Positions 42,517 to 53,367 of a stretch of 64,000 nt of DNA are shown piece by piece. Within the stretch, counting starts at the first letter, position 1, and each line of letters begins with the position of its first letter. Below the pieces are notes generated by a model that had not been told where the DNA came from, searched no databases, and saw only the letters and a list, made by a program, of their open reading frames with translations. The stretch lies in contig NC_079887.1 of NCBI RefSeq assembly GCF_029227915.1, forward strand, positions 26,411,650 through 26,475,649, given 5' to 3'. The stretch is from Hydractinia symbiolongicarpus. Its lineage: Eukaryota > Cnidaria > Hydrozoa > Anthoathecata > Hydractiniidae. The position numbers and the translations under genes were made by a program.

Positions 42517-45500
42517 TTGTATACATTCGACTATACGGGCCAAGCCCCGGATTTACGGGAAAAAGCGGGATTTCGTTTGCCGGCGATTAAACCTCTTTCA
42601 TTAAGCGTCTCATCAAAAATGAAAACATTTTTGAAAACGACAAGTCTCATGCGTTTTAGTGGTGGAAAAATAATTCAAAAAATCGTTCGGGAAATGAGTT
42701 TACTCCCTGGGTACTTTCTTTGTATACTTTTGACTATACGGGCCGAGTCCGGATTTACGGGAAATCGCGGATTTTCGTTTGCCGGCGATTAAACTTCTTT
42801 TATTCAGCGTCCCATCAAATATGAAAATATTTTTGGAAACTACAAGTCTCATGCGTTTAGTGGTGAAAATATAATTTAAAAAATCGTTCTGGAAATGAGT
42901 TTACTCCCTGGGTACTTTCTTTGTATACTTTTGACAATACGGGCCGAGTCCGGGATTTAAAGAAATCGCAGGTTTTCGTTTGCCGGCCATTAAACTGCTT
43001 TTATTCAGCGTCTCATCAAAAATGAAAACATTTTTGAAAACTACAAGTCTCATGCGTTTAGTGGTAAAAAAATAATATAAAAAATCGTTCGGGAAATGAG
43101 TTTACTCCCTGGGTACTTTCTTTGTATACTTTTGACTATAGGGGCCAAGCCGGGATTTACGGGAAATCGCGGGTTTTCGTTTGCCGGCGATTAAACTTCT
43201 TTTATTCAGCGTCTCATTAAAAATGAAAACATTTTTGAAAACTACAAGTCTCATGCGTTTTAGTGGTGAAAAAATAATTTAAAAAATCGTTCGGGAAATG
43301 AGTTTACTCACAGGGTACTTTCTTTGTATACATTCGACTATACGGGCCAAGCCCCGGATTTACGGGAAAAAGCGGGATTTCGTTTGCCGGCGATTAAACC
43401 TCTTTCATTAAGCGTCTCATCAAAAATGAAAACATTTTTGAAAACGACAAGTCTCATGCGTTTTAGTGGTGGAAAAATAATTCAAAAAATCGTTCGGGAA
43501 ATAAGTTTACTCCCTGGGTACTTTTTTTGTATACTTTTGACTATACGGGCCGAGTCCGGATTTACGGGAAATCGCGGATTTTCGTTTGCCGGCGATTAAA
43601 CTTCTTTTATTCAGCGTCCCATCAAATATGAAAATATTTTTGGAAACTACAAGTCTCATGCGTTTAGTGGTAAAAAAATAATATAAAAAATCGTTCGGGA
43701 AATGAGTTTACTCCCTGGGTACTTTCTTTGTATACCTTTGACTATACGGGCCAAGCCCGGGATTTACGGGAAATCGCGGGTTTTCGTTTGCCGGCGATTA
43801 AACTTCTTTTATTCACCGTCTCATCAAAAATGAAAACATTTTTAAAAACTACAAGTCTTATGCGTTTTAGTGGTGAAAAAATAATTTAAAAAATCGTTCT
43901 GGAAATGAGTTTACTCCCTGGGTACTTTCTTTGTATACTTTTGACTATACCGGCCGAGTCCGGGATTTAGGGAAATTGCAGGTTTTCGTTTGCCGGCGAT
44001 TAAACTGCTTTTATTCAGCGTCTCATCAAAAATGAAAACATTTTTGAAAACTACAAGTCTCATGCGTTTTAGTGGTGAAAAAATAATTTAAAAAATCGTT
44101 CGGGAAATGAGTTTACTCCCTGGGTACTTTCTTTGTATACTTTTGACTATACGGGCCAAGCCGGGATTTACGGGAAATCGCGGGTTTTCGTTTGCCGGCG
44201 ATTAAACTTCTTTTATTCAGCGTCTCATTAAAAATGAAAACATTTTTGAAAACTACAAGTCTCATGCGTTTTAGTGGTGAAAAAATAATTTAAAAAATAG
44301 TTCGGGAAATGAGTTTACTCACAGGGTACTTTCTTTGTATACATTCGACTATACGGGCCAAGCCCCGGATTTACGGGAGAAAGCGGGATTTCGTTTGCCG
44401 GCGATTAAACCTCTTTCATTAAGTGTCTCATCAAAAATGAAAACATTTTTGAAAACGACAAGTCTCATGCGTTTTAGTGGTGGAAAAATAATTCAAAAAA
44501 TCGTTCGGGAAATGAGTTTACTCCCTGGGTACTTTCTTTGTATACTTTTGACTATACGGGCCGAGTCCGGATTTACGGGAAATCGCGGATTTTCGTTTGC
44601 CGGCGATTAAACTTCTTTTATTCAGCGTCCCATCAAATATGAAAATATTTTTGGAAACTACAAGTCTCATGCGTTTAGTGGTAAAAAAATAATATAAAAA
44701 ATCGTTCGGGAAATGAGTTTACTCCCTGGGTACTTTCTTTGTATACCTTTGACTATACGGGCCAAGCCCGGGTTTTTACGGGAAATCGCGGGTTTTCGTT
44801 TGCCGGCGATTAAACTTCTTTTATTCACCGTCTCATCAAAAATGAAAACATTTTTAAAAACTACAAGTCTCATGCGTTTTAGTGGTGGAAAAATAATTCA
44901 AAAAATCGTTCGGGAAATGAGTTTACTCCCTGGGTACTTTCTTTGTATACTTTTGACTATACGGGCCGAGTCCGGATTTACGGGAAATCGCGGATTTTCG
45001 TTTGCCGGCGATTAAACTTCTTTTATTCAGCGTCCCATCAAATATGAAAATATTTTTGGAAACTACAAGTCTCATGCGTTTAGTGGTAAAAAAATAATAT
45101 AAAAAATCGTTCGGGAAATGAGTTTACTCCCTGGGTACTTTCTTTGTGTACCTTTGACTATACGGGCCAAGCCCGGGTTTTTACGGGAAATCGCGGGTTT
45201 TCGTTTGCAGGCGATTAAACTTCTTTTATTCACCGTCTCATCAAAAATGAAAACATTTTTAAAAACTACAAGTCTCATGCGTTTTAGTGGTGAAAATATA
45301 ATTTAAAAAATCGTTCTGGAAATGAGTTTCCTCCCTGGGTACTTTCTTTGTATACTTTTGACTATACGGGCCGAGTCCGGGATTTAGGGAAATCGCAGGT
45401 TTTCGTTTGCCGGCCATTAAACTGCTTTTATTCAGCGTCTCATCAAAAATGAAAACATTTTTGAAAACTACAAGTCTCATGCGTTTAGTGGTAAAAAAAT

Positions 45501-48500
45501 AATATAAAAAATCGTTCGGGAAATGAGTTTACTCACAGGGTACTTTCTTTGTATACTTTTGACTATAGGGGCCAAGCCGGGATTTACGGGAAATCGCGGG
45601 TTTTCGTTTGCCGGCGATTAAACTTCTTTTATTCAGCGTCTCATTAAAAATGAAAACATTTTTGAAAACTACAAGTCTCATGCGTTTTAGTGGTGAAAAA
45701 ATAATTTAAAAAATCGTTCGGGAAATGAGTTTACTCACAGGGTACTTTCTTTGTATACATTCGACTATACGGGCCAAGCCCCGGATTTACGGGAAAAAGC
45801 GGGATTTCGTTTGCCGGCGATTAAACCTCTTTCATTAAGCGTCTCATCAAAAATGAAAACATTTTTGAAAACGACAAGTCTCATGCGTTTTAGTGGTGGA
45901 AAAATAATTCAAAAAATCGTTCGGGAAATAAGTTTACTCCCTGGGTACTTTTTTTGTATACTTTTGACTATACGGGCCGAGTCCGGATTTACGGGAAATC
46001 GCGGATTTTCGTTTGCCGGCGATTAAACTTCTTTTATTCAGCGTCCCATCAAATATGAAAATATTTTAGGAAACTACAAGTCTCATGCGTTTAGTGGTAA
46101 AAAAATAATATAAAAAATCGTTCGGGAAATGAGTTTACTCCCTGGGTACTTTCTTTGTATACCTTTGACTATACGGGCCAAGCCCGGGTTTTTACGGGAA
46201 ATCGCGGGTTTTCGTTTGCCGGCGATTAAACTTCTTTTATTCACCGTCTCATCAAAAATGAAAACATTTTTAAAAACTACAAGTCTCATGCGTTTTAGTG
46301 GTGGAAAAATAATTCAAAAAATCGTTCGGGAAATGAGTTTACTCCCTGGGTACTTTCTTTGTATACTTTTGACTATACGGGCCGAGTCCGGATTTACGGG
46401 AAATCGCGGATTTTCGTTTGCCGGCGATTAAACTTCTTTTATTCAGCGTCCCATCAAATATGAAAATATTTTTGGAAACTACAAGTCTCATGCGTTTAGT
46501 GGTAAAAAAATAATATAAAAAATCGTTCGGGAAATGAGTTTACTCCCTGGGTACTTTCTTTGTGTACCTTTGACTATACGGGCCAAGCCCGGGTTTTTAC
46601 GGGAAATCGCGGGTTTTCGTTTGCCGGCGATTAAACTTCTTTTATTCACCGTCTCATCAAAAATGAAAACATTTTTAAAAACTACAAGTCTCATGCGTTT
46701 TAGTGGTGAAAATATAATTTAAAAAATCGTTCTGGAAATGAGTTTACTCCCTGGGTACTTTCTTTGTATACTTTTGACTATACGGGCCGAGTCCGGGATT
46801 TAGGGAAATCGCAGGTTTTCGTTTGCCGGCCATTAAACTGCTTTTATTCAGCGTCTCATCAAAAATGAAAACATTTTTGAAAACTACAAGTCTCATGCGC
46901 TTAGTGGTAAAAAAATAATATAAAAAATCGTTCGGGAAATGAGTTTACTCACAGGGTACTTTCTTTGTATACTTTTGACTATAGGGGCCAAGCCGGGATT
47001 TACGGGAAATCGCGGGTTTTCGTTTGCCGGCGATTAAACTTCTTTTATTCAGCGTCTCATTAAAAATGAAAACATTTTTGAAAACTACAAGTCTCATGCG
47101 TTTTAGTGGTGAAAAAATAATTTAAAAAATCGTTCGGGAAATGAGTTTACTCACAGGGTACTTTCTTTGTATACATTCGACTATACGGGCCAAGCCCCGG
47201 ATTTACGGGAAAAAGCGGGATTTCGTTTGCCGGCGATTAAACCTCTTTCATTAAGCGTCTCATCAAAAATGAAAACATTTTTGAAAACGACAAGTCTCAT
47301 GCGTTTTAGTGGTGGAAAAATAATTCAAAAAATCGTTCGGGAAATAAGTTTACTCCCTGGGTACTTTTTTTGTATACTTTTGACTATACGGGCCGAGTCC
47401 GGATTTACGGGAAATCGCGGATTTTCGTTTGCCGGCGATTAAACTTCTTTTATTCAGCGTCCCATCAAATATGAAAATATTTTAGGAAACTACAAGTCTC
47501 ATGCGTTTAGTGGTAAAAAAATAATATAAAAAATCGTTCGGGAAATGAGTTTACTCCCTGGGTACTTTCTTTGTATACCTTTGACTATACGGGCCAAGCC
47601 CGGGATTTACGGGAAATCGCGGGTTTTCGTTTGCCGGCGATTAAACTTCTTTTATTCACCGTCTCATCAAAAATGAAAACATTTTTAAAAACTACAAGTC
47701 TTATGCGTTTTAGTGGTGAAAAAATAATTTAAAAAATGGTTCTGGAAATGAGTTTACTCCCTGGGTACTTTCTTTGTATACTTTTGACTATACCGGCCGA
47801 GTCCGGGATTTAGGGAAATTGCAGGTTTTCGTTTGCCGGCGATTAAACTGCTTTTATTCAGCGTCTCATCAAAAATGAAAACATTTTTGAAAACTACAAG
47901 TCTTATGCGTTTTAGTGGTGAAAAAATAATTTAAAAAATCGTTCGGGAAATGAGTTTACTCCCTGGGTACTTTCTTTGTATACTTTTGACTATACGGGCC
48001 AAGCCGGGATTTACGGGAAATCGCGTGTTTTCGTTTGCCGGCGATTAAACTTCTTTTATTCAGCGTCTCATTAAAAATGAAAACATTTTTGAAAACTACA
48101 AGTCTCATGCGTTTTAGTGGTGAAAAAATAATTTAAAAAATTGTTCGGGAAATGAGTTTACTCACAGGGTACTTTCTTTGTATACATTCGACTATACGGG
48201 CCAAGCCCCGGATTTACGGGAAAAAGCGGGATTTCGTTTGCCGGCGATTAAACCTCTTTCATTAAGTGTCTCATCAAAAATGAAAACATTTTTGAAAACG
48301 ACAAGTCTCATGCGTTTTAGTGGTGGAAAAATAATTCAAAAAATCGTTCGGGAAATGAGTTTACTCCCTGGGTACTTTCTTTGTATACTTTTGACTATAC
48401 GGGTCGAGTCCGGATTTACGGGAAATCGCGGATTTTCGTTTGCCGGCGATTAAACTTCTTTTATTCAGCGTCCCATCAAATATGAAAATATTTTTGGAAA

Positions 48501-50000
48501 CTACAAGTCTCATGCGTTTAGTGGTAAAAAAATAATATAAAAAATCGTTCGGGAAATGAGTTTACTCCCTGGGTACTTTCTTTGTATACCTTTGACTATA
48601 CGGGCCAAGCCCGGGTTTTTACGGGAAATCGCGGGTTTTCGTTTGCCGGCGATTAAACTTCTTTTATTCACCGTCTCATCAAAAATGAAAACATTTTTAA
48701 AAACTACAAGTCTCATGCGTTTTAGTGGTGGAAAAATAATTCAAAAAATCGTTCGGGAAATGAGTTTACTCCCTGGGTACTTTCTTTGTATACTTTTGAC
48801 TATACGGGCCGAGTCCGGATTTACGGGAAATCGCGGATTTTCGTTTGCCGGCGATTAAACTTCTTTTATTCAGCGTCCCATCAAATATGAAAATATTTTT
48901 GGAAAGTACAAGTCTCATGCGTTTAGTGGTAAAAAAATAATATAAAAAATCGTTCGGGAAATGAGTTTACTCCCTGGGTACTTTCTTTGTATACCTTTGA
49001 CTATACGGGCCAAGCCCGGGTTTTTACGGGAAATCGCGGGTTTTCGTTTGCCGGCGATTAAACTTCTTTTATTCACCGTCTCATCAAAAATGAAAACATT
49101 TTTAAAAACTACAAGTCTCATGCGTTTTAGTGGTGAAAATATAATTTAAAAAATCGTTCTGGAAATGAGTTTACTCCCTGGGTACTTTCTTTGTATACTT
49201 TTGACTATACGGGCCGAGTCCGGGATTTAGGGAAATCGCAGGTTTTCGTTTGCCGGCCATTAAACTGCTTTTATTCAGCGTCTCATCAAAAATGAAAACA
49301 TTTTTGAAAACTACAAGTCTCATGCGTTTAGTGGTAAAAAAATAATATAAAAAATCGTTCGGGAAATGAGTTTACTCCCTGGGTACTTTCTTTGTATACT
49401 TTTGACTATAGGGGCCAAGCCGGGATTTACGGGAAATCGCGGGTTTTCGTTTGCCGGCGATTAAACTTCTTTTATTCAGCGTCTCATTAAAAATGAAAAC
49501 ATTTTTGAAAACTACAAGTCTCATGCGTTTTAGTGGTGAAAAAATAATTTAAAAAATCGTTCGGGAAATGAGTTTACTCACAGGGTACTTTCTTTGTATA
49601 CATTCGACTATACGGGCCAAGCCCCGGATTTACGGGAAAAAGCGTGATTTCGTTTGCCGGCGATTAAACCTCTTTCATTAAGCGTCTCATCAAAAATGAA
49701 AACATTTTTAAAAACGACAAGTCTCATGCGTTTTAGTGGTGGAAAAATAATTCAAAAAATCGTTCGGGAAATAAGTTTACTCCCTGGGTACTTTTTTTGT
49801 ATACTTTTGACTATACGGGCCGAGTCCGGATTTACGGGAAATCGCGGATTTTCGTTTGCCGGCGATTAAACTTCTTTTATTCAGCGTCCCATCAAATATG
49901 AAAATATTTTTGGAAACTACAAGTCTCATGCGTTTAGTGGTAAAAAAATAATATAAAAAAGCGTTCGGGAAATGAGTTTACTTCTTGGGTACTTTCTTTG
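42517..50000. repeat. Alternating 5-mer (1,011 bp) and 7-mer (1,416 bp) higher-order repeats
   Basis: Equivalent variant monomers (GGAAAAAGCGGGATTTCG, then GGTGGAAAAATAATTC) begin at 42,517, 43,324, 44,335, 45,751, 47,167, 48,178 and about 49,594. The steps are 807, 1011, 1416, 1416, 1011 and 1416 bp, that is 4, 5, 7, 7, 5 and 7 monomers. The composite 5+7 block (2427 bp) occurs twice with an extra 7-mer between. This is the most regular part of the array. Confidence 0.85.
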
Positions 50001-51238
50001 TATACCTTTGACTATACGGGCCAAGCCCGGGATTTACGGGAAATCGCGGGTTTTCGTTTGCCGGCGATTAAACTTCTTTTATTCACCGTCTCATCAAAAA
50101 TGAAAACATTTTTAAAAACTACAAGTCTTATGCGTTTTAGTGGTGAAAAAATAATTTAAAAAATCGTTCTGGAAATGAGTTTACTCCCTGGGTACTTTCT
50201 TTGTATACTTTTGACTATACCGGCCGAGTCCGGGATTTAGGGAAATTGCAGGTTTTCGTTTGCCGGCGATTAAACTGCTTTTATTCAGCGTCTCATCAAA
50301 AATGAAAACATTTTTGAAAACTACAAGTCTCATGCGTTTTAGTGGTGAAAAAATAATTTAAAAAATCGTTCGGGAAATGAGTTTACTCCCTGGGTACTTT
50401 CTTTGTATACTTTTGACTATACGGGCCAAGCCGGGATTTACGGGAAATCGCGGGTTTTTGTTTGCCGGCGATTAAACTTCTTTTATTCAGCGTCCCATCA
50501 AATATGAAAATATTTTTGGAAACTACAAGTCTCATGCGTTTAGTGGTAAAAAAATAATTTAAAAAATCGTTCTGGAAATGAGTTTACTTACAGGGTACTT
50601 TCTTTGTATACATTCGACTATACGGGCCAAGCCCGGGATTTACGGGAAATCGCGGGTTCTCGTTTTCCGGCGATTAAACCTCTTTCATTAAGCGTCTCAT
50701 CAAAAATGAAAACATTTTTGAAAACTACAAGTCTCATGCGTTTTAGTGGTGAAAAAATAATTTAAAAAATCGTTTGGGAAATGAGTTTACTCCCTGGGTA
50801 CTTTCTTTGTATACTTTTGACTATACGGGCCGACTCCGGGATTTACGGGAAATCGCGGATTTTCGTTTGCCGGCGATTAAACTTCTTTTATTCAGCGTCC
50901 CTTCAAATATGAAAATATTTTTGAAAACTACAAGTGTCATGCGTTTAGTGTAAAAAAATAATATAAAAAATCGTTTGGGAAATGAGTTTACTCCCTGGGT
51001 ACTTTCTTTGTATACTTTTGACTATACGGGCCAAGCCCAGGATTTACGGGAAATCGCGGGTTTTCGTTTGCCGGCGATTAAACTTCTTTTATTCAGCGTC
51101 TCATCAAAAATTAAAACATTTTTAAAAACTACAAGTCTTATGCGTTTTAGTGGTGAAAAAATAATTTAAAATATCGTTCTGGAAATGAGTTTACTCCCTG
51201 GGTACTTTCTTTGTATACTTTTGACTATACGGGCCGAG

Positions 51239-51506
51239 AGATAGGAAAGTACCAATGTTAGGACAGACCCCGTTAGCAGTTTCCTATCCCACGTTAAATT
51301 ATGGATCATCCCCGTTAAATCAACGATAAAAGAGTCGATAAAATCCATGTGCACTTTACCACTTTACGTCAAATAAGCGGGCATGCTCTATAATATCTGT
51401 CCAAAACCCCCTCCCCCGGCCGTGTCCCCCGGGCCCCCTACCCGTCCCATGGGTCCCTACCCACCCTCATCTGTCGTGTCCTATAAATTATGGTTATATG
51501 TGTGTC
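51239..51506. repeat. Non-coding left terminus of the element (putative terminal inverted repeat region)
   Basis: There is no convincing gene between the satellite junction and the first hairpin. It holds a 9-bp inverted repeat (GATAGGAAA at 51,240-51,248 against TTTCCTATC at 51,280-51,288), two CGATAAAA motifs near 51,324 and 51,336, and a C-rich tract at about 51,406-51,466 with many runs of three to five C. By position this should be the left terminal inverted repeat, but its partner is outside the window, so length and identity are unknown. Confidence 0.55.
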
Positions 51507-51533
51507 TATCTTTACCAGAAACAAGTAAAGATA
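51507..51533 (-). terminator. 3' hairpin H1 after the 111 aa gene
   Basis: A perfect 9-bp stem (TATCTTTAC at 51,507-51,515, GTAAAGATA at 51,525-51,533) with a 9-nt loop, 18 nt beyond the stop of the minus-strand 111 aa gene. It is nearly identical, in inverted orientation, to hairpin H5 after the integrase. Proposed transcript-end or processing signal, by position and recurrence only. Confidence 0.5.
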
Positions 51534-51551
51534 ATTGCAATGTTGCAAGGT

Positions 51552-51887
51552 TTAGCGCCACATAATGTCATAACTGAAGAATAGATTTTGATGATTCTTT
51601 TGAGATTGTTTGAGCCCATTTGATCTGACAAAGGCATCACTCTTCCAACCATAATCCTTCAATTCATCACAAAGTCTTGCGGGCAACCATGTCTTATATT
51701 TATTTCCCATTCTATCTTGAACCTCCGCATACATAGATTTTTCAGAAAGAGCACCAGGTCTTGATATTTCCATCTCTTTCACATATTTAACAAGGTAAAT
51801 ATCGTTTTTAGGCAGCTCTCTCCACTTTATGATTGGAGTAACTTGTTCTATGTTTTGTTCAAATTCTTCAACTGTTGGAAAAGCCAT
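51552..51887 (-). CDS. Conserved small protein, possibly nucleic-acid binding (111 aa)
   Basis: The reading frame opens with a GTG at 51,902, but the first ATG is at 51,887 and gives a protein starting MAFPTVEEFE, the start I prefer for a eukaryotic element. It is a soluble, mixed-charge protein with no membrane segment. A short TWLP motif in the centre and a C-terminal S-Y-D-I-M-W stretch resemble a family of about 100-residue hypothetical proteins I associate with cnidarian and other invertebrate mobile elements. I suspect an OB-like single-strand-binding fold, but that is inference. It is the leftmost gene of the element, reads towards the left end, and is followed after 18 nt by hairpin H1. 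In Polintons a small replication accessory protein would fit this place. No frame breaks are seen. Confidence 0.6.
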   Translation of the reverse strand: MAFPTVEEFEQNIEQVTPIIKWRELPKNDIYLVKYVKEMEISRPGALSEKSMYAEVQDRMGNKYKTWLPARLCDELKDYGWKSDAFVRSNGLKQSQKNHQNLFFSYDIMWR

Positions 51888-52121
51888 TGTGTTTATATTC
51901 ACGATTACATCTCTTTATACCACTTTATAGATTCTATCGGAAAGCAGTTTTTGTTATCTTGTAAAACCATCTGTCAATCAAACGCTTATAACAATAGGAT
52001 TTTACATATTTTACATACCAGAAAGTTGTTTACATAAGAAAAAAGTTAAAACGAAAGTAGCCGTTGCTAAGGATATTTGGTATGTAAGGAATGCATTGTT
52101 TCTCTATTGTTATTCTGGCTT
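51888..52121. other. Intergenic region between the 111 aa gene and the membrane-anchor segment
   Basis: About 230 bp of AT-rich sequence with no supported gene. It should hold the promoter of the minus-strand 111 aa gene. TTTATACCACTTTATAG (51,913-51,929) provides TATA-like sequence on the minus strand about 30-40 bp upstream of the ATG. Confidence 0.4.
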
Positions 52122-52146
52122 GATTGACATTTAATTGACGTCAATC
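52122..52146 (-). terminator. 3' inverted repeat H2 after the membrane-anchor segment
   Basis: A 7-bp stem (GATTGAC at 52,122-52,128, GTCAATC at 52,140-52,146) with an 11-nt loop, starting one base beyond the TAG/TAA-side end of the minus-strand frame at 52,148. It is weaker than the other gene-end hairpins but sits in the same relative place. Confidence 0.35.
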
Positions 52147-52147
52147 T

Positions 52148-52426
52148 TTATCTAAACAAATACCATATGAAATAACCCGTTGTCATAACAATCACAAGAG
52201 CGATCTTCTCATCTTCGTGTGTAGGAGGAGTATCTTTGTGGTAAGGTGCAGTAATGTGTTTATCTGTAGTATCCACGTGGTGTACGGTAATGTGTTTATC
52301 AGGATGGATATCAGGATGATCGGGTGTTACAGGCTTCTTTTTAGTTATCTTATGTGATTCGGTAACATTGACCTTTCGATTGATACCAATGGTAAGATCT
52401 TCACCCGATATCAAAATCTTGTTGTT
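52148..52426 (-). pseudogene. C-terminal membrane-anchor segment detached by an in-frame TAA
   Basis: This open stretch is in exactly the same frame as the 300 aa gene upstream and is separated from it only by the TAA at 52,427-52,429. It has no ATG that could start it near its 5' end; the first candidate (a TTG at 52,414) is not a normal eukaryotic start. It encodes about 92 residues: a polar linker rich in His, Asp, Thr and Pro, then HEDEKIALV leading into a single hydrophobic helix (VIVMTTGYFIWYLF) ending in Arg. It is best read as the original membrane-anchored C-terminus of the 300 aa protein. Whether it is reached by stop-codon readthrough or is dead sequence cannot be told from DNA. 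Confidence 0.65.
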
Positions 52427-53329
52427 TTAACCTACCACCCCTGTCTTAATTCTGAGATTCATGTCACTAGGTAACATATAAATACCTTGTCCAACCGAAT
52501 AATCAACCTTACTTGAAGCGTAGTTTAACGTATCCTGATAACGTTTAATGTCCTCCTGAATATCAACCCTACGGTTAACAATGTCTTCAAGGTTATTCAT
52601 AAAGACTCTTTGGGCGGTCAGAGCACTTGAATCATTACCAAGGATGGAGGAGCGTGCCGAGGCCTGAGAACTAAGAACAAGATAGGCATAGGCCCTAACA
52701 CTGCTTGAGATCTTCACAAGGCCCGTTTTTGTAAATCCATCGGATTTTTCCACAATCCACCGCGTCATGGAGTCGTTAGTGAAATAACTCAACCCGGGAG
52801 TTGGATAGTCTTTACGTCTTTTTTGATATGAAGTGAAAAAGTACTGACCTCTGTATTTCATGGGGTTGGAATCAACATCATACTCACCACAGATTTTTAG
52901 AAATTCCTCATTTGAATAAGGATTATCATATTGATTAAAACTATCCTCAAAGGGTAGAGGTGTCTGTAGGCGCTTAATGATTCGTCTAATGTGATAATAC
53001 ACATGAAAACGATATATTGACCTGACCATAGATCTACCATCCTTCAGGTGTTCCGAACTTACCCCACAGGCACTTGAAGCGCACCAAGTGGCGAAATTTA
53101 GCTGGGTTTGCCATAATCTAAAAGGTTGCTCATTCCAAATTCTCATACGTTGCGCGTTATGACTAAGTTCATAATTGGTAAAAATATTAGGAAAGGAAGC
53201 GGGGAAAGAGCCACTTTCAGACACAATAATGGCCTGTTTGTACAGATCCCTAGCGCCCAATATTTGAAGATCCAGCCCTCCATTTGGCTTATATGCCGCA
53301 TTCGGGTTATATCTGAAAATGTCATCCAT
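52427..53329 (-). CDS. Polinton-associated protein of unknown function (300 aa), truncated by TAA
   Basis: Starts at an ATG (53,329) only 38 bp from the divergent penton gene, with which it shares a promoter region. It is mostly soluble, with a central Trp/Cys-rich block (residues about 75-95, ATWCASSACGV) followed by an RFHVYYHIRRI helix-like segment (about 107-117), and then mixed alpha/beta sequence. I recognise this as a family repeatedly seen beside capsid genes in cnidarian Polinton-like elements, but I know no assigned function. Its position suggests a virion or assembly protein. The frame continues after its TAA into a linker and membrane helix, so the native protein was probably about 390 residues with a C-terminal anchor. 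Catalytic motifs are not evident. Confidence 0.7.
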   Translation of the reverse strand: MDDIFRYNPNAAYKPNGGLDLQILGARDLYKQAIIVSESGSFPASFPNIFTNYELSHNAQRMRIWNEQPFRLWQTQLNFATWCASSACGVSSEHLKDGRSMVRSIYRFHVYYHIRRIIKRLQTPLPFEDSFNQYDNPYSNEEFLKICGEYDVDSNPMKYRGQYFFTSYQKRRKDYPTPGLSYFTNDSMTRWIVEKSDGFTKTGLVKISSSVRAYAYLVLSSQASARSSILGNDSSALTAQRVFMNNLEDIVNRRVDIQEDIKRYQDTLNYASSKVDYSVGQGIYMLPSDMNLRIKTGVVG

Positions 53330-53367
53330 TCTTTGATTTAAATATATTCACAATCTCTAATATAATA
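53330..53367. promoter_or_regulatory. 38-bp bidirectional promoter region (300 aa gene / penton)
   Basis: Only 38 bp separate two divergent ATGs. The motif CTAATATAATA (53,357-53,367) abuts the penton ATG and recurs just upstream of the 161 aa gene, the other short divergent pair. A TATA-like AAATATATT block lies on the other side, next to the minus-strand start. Confidence 0.5.

Larger units (their letters stand above)
1..51238. repeat. 202-bp tandem satellite array, about 250 monomers
   Basis: A continuous head-to-tail array: the landmark CTTTGTATACTTTTGACTAT recurs every 201-204 bp (for example at 5, 207 and 409). All monomers share the blocks TTTTCGTTTGCCGGCGATTA, CAGCGTCTCATC and GCGTTTTAGTGGTGAA. 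Three linked variant classes recur: ACTCCCTGGG with CTTTTGAC; ACTCACAGGG with CATTCGAC; and CCCATCAAATATG with GCGTTTAGTGGTAAA. The unit is not a multiple of three and the short ORFs simply recur with the satellite, so I see no coding function. The left end lies outside the window. Such long arrays are usually centromeric or heterochromatic, but nothing here proves that. No gene or transposon interrupts these 51 kb. Confidence 0.97.

Noticed and set aside
1-51238. Many short repeated ORFs (60-100 aa) on both strands of the satellite
   Set aside because: They recur with the satellite, many start at TTG rather than ATG, the 202-bp unit shifts frame every copy, and variants change length by single-base differences. 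No selection for coding is visible.
1-51238. CRISPR-like array
   Set aside because: The repeats are continuous 202-bp tandem units with no unique spacers, and the host is eukaryotic.
51166-51354. 62 aa minus-strand ORF crossing the satellite/element junction
   Set aside because: Half is satellite sequence and half the element end; it is a chance fusion with no family resemblance.
51383-51565. 60 aa proline-rich plus-strand ORF in the left terminus
   Set aside because: It is produced by the C-rich tract and overlaps the end of the minus-strand 111 aa gene and hairpin H1.
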